Assembly: GCA_015680685.1 (NCBI GenBank)
Contig: MNCI01026199.1
Span: 54,961-118,960 of the forward strand
Origin: Gnetum montanum
Taxonomy: Eukaryota; Streptophyta; Gnetopsida; Gnetales; Gnetaceae
Direction: 5' to 3'
Length of the DNA: 64,000 bases
A program made the translations under genes and the position numbers. Numbering within the stretch: the first letter of the stretch is position 1; every line of letters starts with the position of its first letter. The notes beneath the pieces were generated by a model that made no database searches, was not told the origin of the DNA, and saw nothing but the letters and a program-made list of their open reading frames with translations. Shown here in pieces: positions 24,406 to 35,561 of this stretch.

Positions 24406-25988
24406 CCTAATATTGCTAGTTAATACTTTTTTTATTGTCTATATAGGTCACTCGAGGAATTAGCTTTTTGTCTTGTTAGACAAGAGGTTGCCAATTTGAG
24501 TTACACTTAAGACATTGTTGTATTCCTCCATAATTCTTCTAAAGTATCATGTTGGCTATATGTCTTAGAGTATACTTATAATTATACTTGGAGTATACTA
24601 GGTCAAGACCCTAATCACTAGGCTAATAATTCATTATATTACACTTAAAAATAACACCTTCATATAAAATGTGAGCTTTCCAGTAAAAGAATATACCTTC
24701 AAATGAGGAATCCAATTGCAATTTTGTATCATTTTGTAGATCCTAGAATTGTGAGAGTTGAGTTAACACATTTCAGTTATCATTGTGGTTCCTCTCACCT
24801 TCTACTATTTCCTCCATGGACCCATGTTTGTGTGTTCATTGTTCTTTGAGACATTCCTTGAACATTAAAAACTCATTTGGTACATGTGTCATTTGTTGGA
24901 AATTCAAATTATGCTTGAATTTCCAATCTCCTCCTCTACACTAAGAGGGTGCTAGTGCATTCCTTGCACTAGCTTCCTAGCATCATGGCATTCCCTAACA
25001 AATATTGCATTGTTAACCATCAAAAGGACATTCTCTGTTAGTGTAGGGTTGTAATTGCCCAATAGCTAGCATAGCCCTTCTATGTCTAAATGGAAAACGA
25101 TAAATCATAAGGTGAAGATTCATTCAATATATTAGTTTTTGCATTTACTTCCTTTGGATTTTTTTGGTATGATTACTACTCCTTTCTTGGATTATTGTAT
25201 TCTTTATTATTATTATTATTATTCTGTATTTTAGAGTCATCACTTCATTATGCAACAAGACTTTATTAGAATGCTACCACATTAGCAATTGATTTTTTAA
25301 AATTTTCTAGGTGTGCTTCATATATTAATAAAAACAATGATAACATATTATGTTATTTATTTATTAATTAATTATATTTATAAATTATAATTAAGTTAAT
25401 TATCTTTATTAATTTAATTATCTTAACTAGATGGATTAGCTTAATCATGTGGAACTTACAATGATTAAGCCATAATTTGACTTTTCATATTCTTATGTGT
25501 TCGTTTTACCATGCACTTGGACTCATCATGCTCATCATTTAATGATTGTCCTTATTGTCATTTCAAGATTAGGGGAAGACATGAGCATCATTTTCCAAAG
25601 TTTAAAGTAAGTGAAGGGCATATTTTTACTAATAAAAAACATATAAAGTAGGAAACAAAGCCATGTAATTTTGTATCTTTCATTGAAGTCAAAAGGTCAT
25701 AGGTCAAGCAGGATTTTTATTTAATTTTTTATTAATAAGATTGATGGTCAGATGTATTAGTAGAATAACCCCAATATTAGATGTCCATTCATTTTCCAAG
25801 TCTCTTTAGTCATTGGGGAAACCCTATCCATCATAGCCAAGCTTAGCCCCATTAAATGTGTATATATTCTTGGGCAAATCATGTTGTATGTGGAACAATT
25901 TTCCCAATTGAAGATTTAATTTAAATTTTTAGAAATTCATCATTCACACTTATTCATCGTCATTCATCAACACATTTATTCACTATTC
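24406..25988. other. Intergenic stretch with hairpins and AT-rich DNA
   Basis: No gene is seen. It contains two perfect short hairpins (stems at 24896-24907/24915-24926 and 24951-24959/24965-24973), a (TTA)n run at about 25203-25222, and an almost pure AT stretch at 25340-25430. The sequence TGTTGGAAATTC at 24894 could be the start of a copia-type LTR, but I find no matching end. Confidence 0.5.
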
Positions 25989-25993
25989 AATGG
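25989..25993. repeat. Target-site duplication AATGG (left of composite B)
   Basis: AATGG lies directly outside the outermost LTR end here and again at 35557-35561. The outer host sequences on both sides are alike in style (CATCATTCATC-type AT-rich DNA), which supports one insertion event. Confidence 0.75.
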
Positions 25994-26398
25994 TGATGAG
26001 CTGTGAGTTATCCCTATGCGTAACCATACGAATACGAGCATCCACGCACGATCCAATCGAATTCTAAGGACTAAGTGCTTATGTGTCTTTGTGGAACAAG
26101 AATGGGTAGATCAATCGTTATCTTCCTAAGCTTACTTGTGTGTCATGATTGTATGGTTAAGTAAACTTGAGGCATATGATTTTTATACCTTTTTTTGTTT
26201 TTATGTCCTGCTACTAATAAGGGAGGAGAGAGATAACTAAGTAACTAATTTAATTTGACTACTTATTAACTAGGTTCTAACTGATCCTAACACCAGTATC
26301 CATTGTCACTTGCCGTACACATCATGAACTAGTTCAACACTACTGGGATTACCAAACGCTAATCGTTACTGGGTTACCAAGTGTTACACGCATGCTTG
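25994..26398 (-). repeat. Inverted partial LTR (R/U5 part) at left end of B
   Basis: Read on the minus strand it matches 27813-28217, from CAAGCATGCGTGTAACACTT to GCTCATCA. The U3 half is missing. It abuts 3' internal sequence of the same family in the opposite orientation. Confidence 0.8.
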
Positions 26399-27392
26399 CT
26401 ATTTCAGATCTCCTCCTTTCAACTCAATCATGGGGGAGATGGCCACCTATGCCAACCATTCTAGGCCCTCAGCCCTTTCTATATTTTTTGTTTTACACAT
26501 TTCTTCAATCTTTCTTATTTTTGTTTGACACCATCATTCACATTTTTACTATTTCTTTGCTTAATTGATTTACTTTCATTCATCATACAATAAGTGCTCT
26601 TGATAGTGTTATTGAATTATGTACTATTGATTGCTGATGTTTGGTTTTTACCTCTGAATTATGATGTTGATATTATGATATGGTTCTTTTGATAAAATAA
26701 GCAATGAGTCTATGTCGTCCATTCATCCATTCAACTATGTGGTCTCCCTTGGATTGGAACTGTATAGTCCCTTTTTTCTAATCAACTTCATAATAAATTG
26801 GTGGCTTGGTATTCTTCAAACTGAGAAAGGGCTCAATGGATGAAAAGGGTGTGACTTCAAGGGGATTCAATGCACATGTGCTAGTTATTCTCTTGGGTGC
26901 TTGGATGCTTTTCATGGGTTTTCCACCATTCTGCCATTGATCAAATATCAGGAAGCTGAGTGAATAAAAATAAGTCTTTGCATAGTGTGGCTCTCATGCA
27001 AAAAATCACCAAAAAAAAAACTATGGACTGAAATAGGAGGAAGCACTCGGGATGGATTGGAGCTAGAACATTTACGTCAGGAACAAGTCTGGTTGTGTGG
27101 CTATGGATAAACAACGGAGGGTGCAATCTCGGCATTAGCAACAACATGCCTCATTTTCTTTTCTCCCTCTTTCTCTTCAAGCTGTCAAGTGAAGGTCTGG
27201 ATGTCATCCATGTACAGTGTTCACCACAAAGGGCGTGAACACCAATGTTGTAATATGTTTGTTGATCTGTTCACCAGCACTTTGAGCCTATTATTCCCTA
27301 TCGTTGTTAGTTCTCATTTAGTCAATAATCCCATACCTTCCCAATATTTTGTAAGGAACTCGAGGATGAGTTTTCATTCAGTTGTGGGGGTA
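26399..27392 (+). repeat. Extra 3' internal segment and polypurine tract of B
   Basis: It matches 33763-34782 nearly base for base apart from scattered changes, beginning at GATCTCCTCC. It contains the shared block GTGACTTCAAGGGGATTC (26851-26868) and ends in GTGGGGGTA just before the LTR. No coding sequence is seen. Confidence 0.8.
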
Positions 27393-28217
27393 TGATGAGC
27401 CACAATATCACGTCTGCAATATCGTGTACGTGATATCGTGGCCTTCCATGCGATATCATTTACGCGATATTGTGGCCTACCTCGTTGCCTATAAATAAGA
27501 GGTGGGTGCACTTGGTTTTCATAGTTAGTCTTAGTCCCTTACCCAAACTCTTGCCTTTTCTCCCTCTTAGAGTTAGAAGTATTTCTGCATGCCCAAAGTA
27601 GAAGTCATAAAGTGAACAAATCTTTATTCGAGCATTGTGTACCTGAGCACACCTTGTGTACGAAAATAAAGACAAACTTTGTGATAAACCTTGCAGCATT
27701 CAAAATAGATTAATTAATGTTAATTACTATTACTTAATGCTTTCCTTAGTTTATTAATGATTCTCTCTCACCCTACAACTCTCCTAAGTAAGCACACACA
27801 ATACAATCACTTCAAGCATACATGTAACACTTGGTAACCCAGTAACGATTAGCATTTGGTAATCTCAGTAGTATTGCACTGATTTAGGATGTGTACAACA
27901 AGCGAGAATGGATACTGGTGTTAGGATCAATTAGAGCCTAGTTAATAAGTAGTCAATTTAAATTAGTTACTTAGTTATCTCTCTCCTCCCTTATTAGTAG
28001 TAGGACATAAAAATAAAAAAAAGTATAAAAATCATATGCCTCAAGTTTACTTAACCATACAATCATGACATACAAGTAAGCTTAGGAAGACAACAATTGA
28101 TTAACCCATTCTTGTTTCATAAAGGCGCATAAGCACTTAGTCCTTGGAATTTGACCGGATCATGCGTGGATGCTCATATTCATATGGTTGAGCGTAGGGA
28201 TATCTCACTGCTCATCA
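27393..28217 (+). repeat. 5' LTR of B's complete unit (825 bp)
   Basis: It runs from TGATGAGCCACAATATC to GCTCATCA. U3 opens with dyads (GCCACAATATC...GATATTGTGGC, with GATATC cores between). A TATA box (TATAAATA) lies at 27490-27497 and AATAAA at 27665. The primer site adjoins it. Confidence 0.9.
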
Positions 28218-28236
28218 TTGGTGCTGTTGATAGGGA
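28218..28236 (+). other. Primer-binding site of B
   Basis: TTGGTGCTGTTGATAGGGA directly follows the LTR and resembles the complement of the tRNA-Asp 3' end, with several mismatches. Confidence 0.6.
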
Positions 28237-28355
28237 CTTTGTTGTTTGTGCACCAACCAGAACATAGGAAATATTTCACATCGTTGGAACGAACCCTTGG
28301 GGTTGGTTAAAGAAAAATAATATACAATAATACATTGCACACTAAATAGAAAATC

Positions 28356-30450
28356 ATGTCTCCTTCTTCATACGAAAGTGTTTCATGGCCTAGGTCTGAT
28401 AAAAGGAACAATCGGAGATGTAGTACACATGATAATCCACCAGTCCCTCAATAGTTTCATGTGGTATATGTTCATCCCGATGAATATGTACCAAACTTTA
28501 CCTTTATCCTCCACCAGGATGAACAATTGTGTTGGCAAGATTTAGAAAGTAACATGGTGTTACCTTCTGATCATTCAGTCCTGGGCATGCTTCTTCATGA
28601 TCTCACACGAATTGGCATGCAGCACTTACAGGTAGAGTACGTTATGCATGATCATGACTTGAGAGAGTATCGACCCATGAAGGCACAACATCAAAGGGAT
28701 TTACAACAGGAGAGATATCATGAATCCATGAAGGGAAAGTTGTCATAGAACATCCCACATGTCCTAAGCGAAAATGAGGGTGGTGAACTTGCCTCAGGAA
28801 GTCTCCCACACAATGATGTTCCTCTCGTTGACTTTGGTCAAGGGGCTGTGTATCAGAATCTTTACTCAACTATCCATAACCCAGATTCTAGTACTGATAG
28901 ACACAAAGGGTCTGAAAAAGGAACATGAACACATGACAAAGATGGACATTCCAATCATAATTGCGATTGAGGCCGCGACCACCGAAGAGAAGGAAGCAGG
29001 CACCGACATGGTGATGGTCCTCCTTCTTCTTCACCTTCATCATCTCCTTCACCCTCTCCTTTAGGATCTGGATGTAGTCACAAAGAAAAAGACCATGAGG
29101 ATAAGGGTGAGCGAAATGGGAGTCATAGACAAAATAGTTGAGAAAGGGGACAAGGGTACTCTAGAGAAACACACAATGAAAGAAGGGAGAGTAGGGAACA
29201 ACATAGGCATCATAGATGCCACAGATGGGACGATCACAAAGAACCCCTACTCGCTACTCGAAGTATGCTAGACATAACTAAGGCTATTAGACTCCCAACA
29301 AGGCACCAAAAAGATAGTAGGATCAAGGGATTAGACATGAACAACATCCCACAATTTGAAGGAGGGTACAACGCTGATCCTCAAAATCATCTACAAACAT
29401 TTCATGATGCATGTGCCTTACAAAATGTAGAAAGCAAATGGCAAAAACTTAAGTTGTTCCCACAGACACTAGTCAAAGAAGTGGAGAGCTGGTACTAGTC
29501 CTTAGAACCGGAATCCATTTGTAGGTGGAGTACCATGTTAGAATTGTTCAACGATAAGTAGCATCAAAAGTATCGACAAAGGTAGATCAAATGTGGGATT
29601 CCCAAGATGATAGATTTCAAACCGTTCTTAAAATAGTAGAGAAGTCTAGAGAGTAAGGTAGTGATTGTGAAAAAAGAAAAAAGAGAGAAACTGAACATGC
29701 ACATAACAAGGGTAAGGGAAAAGTTGCCATCATTGAAGTGGTTGTGGATTTAGATACAGACAATGATAGTGGATGTGAGATATGCCAATATGACCATCCT
29801 AAGGGATGTTGCCCTATAATCTCACATCTGCAGGAGTCTGGGGTGTATGCACTCAACCCACAATTAAACAAAAGGCAAACACCCCAAAGGTTACCTTATC
29901 CTCAAGGTAACCCAAGGCAGTTCCTCCAACCCTTAACATATTATCCAAGTGGAACTCCACCACAACCAATTGAGCAGTATCAACAGTGGCAATACCCATA
30001 ATCATGGGGAATGCCACCACCACAACAATAGTATCCTTATCAACAACCTGACATGTATGGATATTTTGTGTAGCAGCCAGTCTCTCCATGTGACTTTACT
30101 GGTCATGTTACTCCTCAACCTCACTACCAAGCTTGTGAGTATTATAGTACTCCTTCTCCTAGGGGCAATGTTACACAAACATACCATCCTTCTCATCTGG
30201 TTGCACCTCTTCCACCCTTAACTCCATTACCACCTGCTCCAACTATGTAGGGTGAACTCCTTACCCAACCGTAGCAACGTAATGTTACAAGGGCTGTTAA
30301 CCCTCAACCTACTGTTGGTTCTGACAACCACATGAAGAAAAGACCTTTCTTTAGAACCAATAGTTCAACTAAGCCCTTGCAACCACAATCGGCTGATTCT
30401 TCAATTACCTCACTATCACTTGAAGCTTTGGAGCTCCCTTCAACCCAAAA
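28356..30450 (+). pseudogene. gag remnant of B
   Basis: The start at 28356 reads MSPSSYESVSWPRSDKR. An in-frame stop follows at about 28452, then an open frame to 28746. A charged stretch follows, then the capsid-like core at 29265-29600 (NNIPQFEGGYNADPQNHLQ, WQKLKLFPQTLVKEVESWY). The atypical zinc knuckle CEICQYDHPKGCC is at 29774-29812, and a Pro/Gln/Tyr-rich tail runs to about 30320. The sequence before the N gap (KKRPFFRTNSS) leads into the protease region. Frames shift several times. Confidence 0.75.
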
Positions 30451-30485
30451 ACCATGCTCAATGCATACGATCATGTTAACTCATG

Positions 30486-30842
30486 NNNNNNNNNNNNNNN
30501 NNNNNNNNNNNNNNNNNNNNNNNNNNNNNNNNNNNNNNNNNNNNNNNNNNNNNNNNNNNNNNNNNNNNNNNNNNNNNNNNNNNNNNNNNNNNNNNNNNNN
30601 NNNNNNNNNNNNNNNNNNNNNNNNNNNNNNNNNNNNNNNNNNNNNNNNNNNNNNNNNNNNNNNNNNNNNNNNNNNNNNNNNNNNNNNNNNNNNNNNNNNN
30701 NNNNNNNNNNNNNNNNNNNNNNNNNNNNNNNNNNNNNNNNNNNNNNNNNNNNNNNNNNNNNNNNNNNNNNNNNNNNNNNNNNNNNNNNNNNNNNNNNNNN
30801 NNNNNNNNNNNNNNNNNNNNNNNNNNNNNNNNNNNNNNNNNN
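30486..30842. other. Assembly gap (357 N)
   Basis: Unknown sequence covers exactly the place where the protease of B should lie, judging from elements A and F. Long apparent open frames across it are artefacts of N. Confidence 0.99.
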
Positions 30843-32640
30843 TCTTGACCTTGAAAATATCAACTGGGGGAAGTTGGAAATCCTTGATAAGTTTAAGAAA
30901 GAGCCCCTTGAGCTAAAACCATTGCCCATCGGTATGGAATACATGTTTCTTAAAAATGGAAAACTAGTAATTATTAACATGAAGCTTGCTTCTCAACAAA
31001 AAGAAAGACTGCTGAAAGTGATAAATAAATGGTCGAAAGCCTTCGCTTGGTTATATCCTGAATTAAGTAGAATAGATCCTAAGATATGCCAACATAGAAT
31101 TTACATCGACCCCTCCATGAAGCCTTGAAGACAACCACAGAGGCGATTAAACCCAAAGCTAAAGCAAGTAGTTAAGGAAGAAATTGAACATCTTCTAAAA
31201 GTTGGGTTCATATACCCCATTGTTGATAGCGAATGGATTAGCTCCTTAGTTATAGTGCCCAAAAAGGAAGGAAAATGGAGGGTGTGCATAGATTTTAGGC
31301 TACTAAACATGGAAACATTCAAGGACCACTTTCTGTTGCCATTCATTGACCAAGTCTTAGACACCATCGTAGGGCATCACTACTATAGTTTTCTGGATGG
31401 GTACAATGGGTACAACCAAATACAAATAGCCCCAGAAGAACAAGCCAAGACTACGTTCACCAATCTTTGGGGAACATTTGCATATAAATAGATGTCGTTT
31501 GGCTTGTGCAATGCCCCTACAACGTTTCAACAATTAGTTCTAGGCATATTCCAATAGCAGATAGGAAATGGTGTGGAGGTCTTCATGGATGACTTCTCCA
31601 CCTACGGAGCAAACTTTGATCAAGCCTTGGACTGGTTAGAGCAAGTATTAAAATGATGTGTAGAAACCAATTTAAGGCTCAACTAGTAGAAAAGCCATTT
31701 GATGGTCCAAGAAGGCGTTGTACTAGGGCATAAAATTTCATAAACAAGGATAGAGGTAGACCCCAAAAAGATCAAAGTTATCCAAGGAATTACCCATCAA
31801 CCATAAACTGTAAAAGATATCTGGTCATTCCTTGGACACATTGGCTACTATAGAAGGTTAACTTTTCAAAGGTTGGAAAACCATTGGATGAACTAACAAA
31901 GAAGGACGTACCTTTTGAATGGACCAAGGAATGCGAACTAACTTTCCAAACTTTAAATAGAAGCTCGTAGAAACACCAATTCTATAAGCTCATGACTAGT
32001 CCAGACCATTCCACATAATGACTGATGTGTCCAACTATGCTTTAGGAGTCGTACTTACATAGTTAGATGATCAAAAATGTCCTTATTACATCCACTATGC
32101 AAGTAGGAGTATCACTAGTGCACAACTTAACTACACTACAACAGAAAAAGAATTAATGGCTAGAGTGTTTGCACTAGAAAAATTTAGGCACTATGTCTTA
32201 GGCTATAAGGTATTTGTACACACGAATCATAGTGCAATAAGGTTCCTAATGAATAAACCAATAGTAAGCCCTTGCATCATACGATGGCTCATAATCTTAC
32301 AAGAGTTCGATCTTACAATGATTGATCAAAAATGCACCAAGAACATAGTTGTTGATCATTTATCTCAGTTGCGATGGGACAATAAAGAGGATGAGTATCC
32401 AATTTCTGGTTATTTCCTAGATGAACTCCTCTTTGCAAGTGTAGTGAATAATCAATTAACCATGGAGACAAACTGGTATAGTAGTATTCTCACCTATCTC
32501 GTTACACAACAAACACCACAAGGGTTTGATGCTAAAAGAAACAATAGTTTCTTCACTGAGCTAAGTATTTTATGGAATTCAATGGGAAACTTTACAAAGT
32601 ATGTCCTAATAACTTGGTTTGATGGTGTGTTCCCAATGTA
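30843..32640 (+). pseudogene. RT and RNase H remnant of B
   Basis: It opens with the pre-RT segment (KPLPIGMEYMFLKNGKL). RT is at about 31140-31660: KVGFIYPIVDSEWISSLVI, WRVCIDFRLLN, YYSFLDGYNGYNQIQIAPEE, SFGLCNAPTTFQ, and FMDD at 31582-31593. Connection and RNase H follow at about 32010-32400 (DVSNYALGVVL, TTTEKELMARVFALEKF). The RNase H TDH motif reads TNH, so an active-site Asp is lost. Stops occur at about 31128, 31490, 31557 and elsewhere. The motifs match the Athila/OTA lineage of Ty3/gypsy. Confidence 0.85.
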
Positions 32641-33700
32641 GATCAACTGTGAGTTCTCCAAGATGCTCATGAGGGTCCTTGTGGGGGTCATTACACCAAG
32701 AGACAAACATCCATTAAGATCTTGCTTACAGGATATTATTGACCTACATTGTTTTGGGACGCCCATCATTTTGTCCAATCTTGTGAGCGTTGTCAACCTG
32801 ATGGGGGGATGACTGCTAGAATGGAGGATCTGCAATAATGGATCCAACCTTTAGAACCCTTTGACATTTGGGGAATTAATTTTATGGGGCCAACTACACC
32901 AATGTCCAATGAAAAAGCTTATATTATTGTTTCCACTAATTACCTTACAAAATGGGTAGAAGCAGCTACTGTTAAGGATTGTACATCATCTATAGCTGCA
33001 AGATTTGTTTAACAAAAAATCGTAAATAGGTTTGGTGTGCCTCATGTACTTATTTCAGACAATGGTACACACTTCACAAGTGCAACTTTTCAAAAATTAA
33101 TGCAACACTTAGGGGTTGAGCACAAACTGACTACACCATATCACTCCCAAGCGAATGGTCAAGCTGAAGTCACCAACAAGGAGATTACAAAGATATTGAC
33201 AAGAACCATTAGCAAGTTTAGGTGAGATTGGAGCACTAAACTGAACGATGCTCTTTGGGCATACCACTCCAGATGGAAACTCCCTATAGGCTACTCTCCC
33301 TATGAGTTAGTGTACGGTACATTACCAATGATTCCCATTCAAAATGAGCTTTATACACTATCCACAACATGTGACCTCAACCTTGACCTTGATCTAGCAC
33401 AAAAAAAATAGTTGATGATCCTTAACCTATTAGATGAGAATCGATTGGCTGCCTCGTCATCTAACAAATTGCATAAGGCCTTCAATAAACAATGTCATGA
33501 CCTAAGAATTAGGAAAGTTAAATATCAACTGGGAGATAAGGTTTTCTACTAGAATCCCACACATGTGCCACAATGTACCAAATTTCAAATGTTGTGGGAA
33601 GGACCTTATGTCATTCATGCAACTTTTCCTTCAGGAGCCATGATGATATACAAATATGAGGGCCTGGATAAGAAACTATTGATCAACGTCCAATAAACCA
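32641..33700 (+). pseudogene. Integrase remnant of B
   Basis: The zinc domain is at about 32660-32810 (HEGPCGGHYTKRQ, CERCQPD). The core at 32850-33240 reads FDIWGINFMGP, LISDNGTHF and NGQAEVTNKEI. The first triad Asp is Asn, as in the fragment at 1-1675, while the other two residues are present with 35-residue spacing. The C-terminal domain is at about 33480-33700. No chromodomain is seen. Stops include those at about 33010 and 33225. Confidence 0.85.
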
Positions 33701-34782
33701 AACCTTTCCATGAGCTTAGATTAGCCAGTACTCATACTACCTCTATTGATGGACAACCTTGCTTGCCATTTCGGATCTCCTCCTTCTAACTCAGTCATGG
33801 CGAAGATGGCCATCTATGCCAACCATGCTAGGCCCTTAGCCCTTTCTGTATTTTTTTTACACATTTTTGTTTTACACATTTCTTCAATCTTTCTTATTTT
33901 TGTTTGATACCATCATTCACATTTTTACTATTTCTTTACTTGATTGATTTACTTTCATTCATCATACAATAAGTGCTCCTAATGGTGGATTGAATTATGT
34001 ACTATTGATTGCTGATGTTTGGTTTTTACCTCTAAATTATGATGCTGATATTATGATATGGTTCTTTTGATAAAATAGGCAATGAGTCCATGTCATCCAT
34101 TCATCCATTCAACTATGTGGTTTCCCTTGGCTTGGAATTGTACAGTCCCTTTTTTCTAATCAACTTCTTCATATATTGGTGGCTTGGTATTCTTCAAACT
34201 GACGAAGGACTCAATGGATGAAAAGGATGTGACTTTAAGAGGATTCGATGCACATGTGCTGGTTATTCTCTTGGGTGCTTGGATGCTTGTCATGGGTTTT
34301 CCACCATTCTGCCATTGATCAAATATTAGGAANGTTATTTTTTATGTGAGAACCACACCATGCAAAGACTTATTTTTATTCACTCAGCTTCCNCAAAAAA
34401 AAAAAAACAACTATGGACTAGAATAGGAGGAAGCACTCGAGATGGACTAGAGTTGGAATGTTTACATGGGAACAAGTCTGGTTGTGTGGCTATGGATAAA
34501 CAATGGAGGGTGCAATCTCGGCATTGGCAACAACATACCTCATTTTCTTTTCTCCTTCTTTCTCTTCAAGCTGTCAAGTGAAGGTCTAGATGTCATCCAT
34601 GTACAGTGTTCACCATAAAGGGCATGAACACTAATGTTGTAATATGTTTGTTGATTCGTTCACTGTGCACTTTGAGCCTATTATTCCCTGTCGCTTTCAG
34701 TTCTCATTTAGTCAATAATCCCATACCTTCCCAATATTTTGTAAGGAACTCAAAGACGAGTTTTCATTTAGTCGTGGGGGTA
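33701..34782 (+). other. 3' internal noncoding region and polypurine tract of B
   Basis: No coding sequence. The shared block is at 34229-34247 (GTGACTTTAAGAGGATTC). Single Ns at 34333 and 34393 enclose a segment inverted relative to 26950-27010. The region ends in GTCGTGGGGGTA before the LTR. Confidence 0.7.
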
Positions 34783-35556
34783 TGATGAGCCACGATATTT
34801 TGTTTGCAATATCATGGCCTTCCATGCGATATCATGTATGTGATATTGTGGCCTACCTCATTGCCTATAAATAAGAGGTAGGCGCACTTGGTTTTCATAG
34901 TTAGTCTTACTCCCTTATCCAAACTATTGCCTTTTCTCCCTCTTAAAGTTAGAATTATTTCTGCGTGCCCACAGTAGGAGTCATAAAGTGAACAGATCTT
35001 TATTCGAGCATTGTGTACCTGAGCACACCTTGTGTACAGAAATAAAGACGAACTTTGTGATAAACCTTGCATCATTCAAAATAGATTAATTAATGTTAAT
35101 TACTATTACTTAATGCTTTCCTTAGTTAATTAATGATTCTCTCTCACCCTACAACTCTCCTAAGTAAGCACACACAGTACAATCACTTCAAGCATGCGTG
35201 TAACACTTGGTAACCCAGTAATGATTAGCGTTTGGTAATCCCAGTAGTGTTGCACTAGTTCAGGATGTGTACGACAAGTGAGAATGGATACTGGTGTTAG
35301 GATTAGTTAGAGCCTAGTTAATAAGTAGTAAAATTAAATTAGTTACTTAAAAACATAAAAAGTATAAAAATCATATGCCTCAAGTTTACTTAACCAAAGA
35401 ATCGTCACATACAAGTAAGCTTGGGAAGACAACTATTGATCAACCCATTCTTGTTCCACAAAGGCGCATAAGCACTTAGTTCTTGGAATTTGACCAGATT
35501 GTGCATGGACGCTCGTATTCGTATGGTTGAGCGTAAGGATACCTCATTCCTCATCA
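34783..35556 (+). repeat. 3' LTR of B (774 bp)
   Basis: It runs from TGATGAGCCACGATATT to CCTCATCA and is clearly the pair of 27393-28217. TATAAATA is at 34866 and AATAAA at 35041. It lacks about 50 bp present in the partner, including part of the ACTTAGTTATCTCTCTCC stretch. Confidence 0.9.
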
Positions 35557-35561
35557 AATGG
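35557..35561. repeat. Target-site duplication AATGG (right of composite B)
   Basis: It matches 25989-25993. Confidence 0.75.

Larger units (their letters stand above)
25994..35556 (+). mobile_element. Composite B: gypsy element with inverted outer U5 ends
   Basis: In order it has an inverted LTR fragment (25994-26398), a plus-strand 3' internal segment (26399-27392), LTR (27393-28217), a full internal region with gag and pol, and LTR (34783-35556). AATGG flanks the whole. A normal insertion would start with the U3 end of the LTR. Here the left end is the reverse complement of a U5 end, so both outer termini are U5. The junction at about 26396 shows GCTTG shared by both parents. Protein motifs and the tRNA-Asp-like primer site are Athila-like. 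The coding parts are broken by stops and by a 357-nt N gap. Confidence 0.8.

Noticed and set aside
24896-24973. MicroRNA precursor
   Set aside because: Stems are only 9-12 bp, far shorter than plant precursors.
30332-31128. Long open frames crossing 30486-30842
   Set aside because: They are open only because the gap consists of N.
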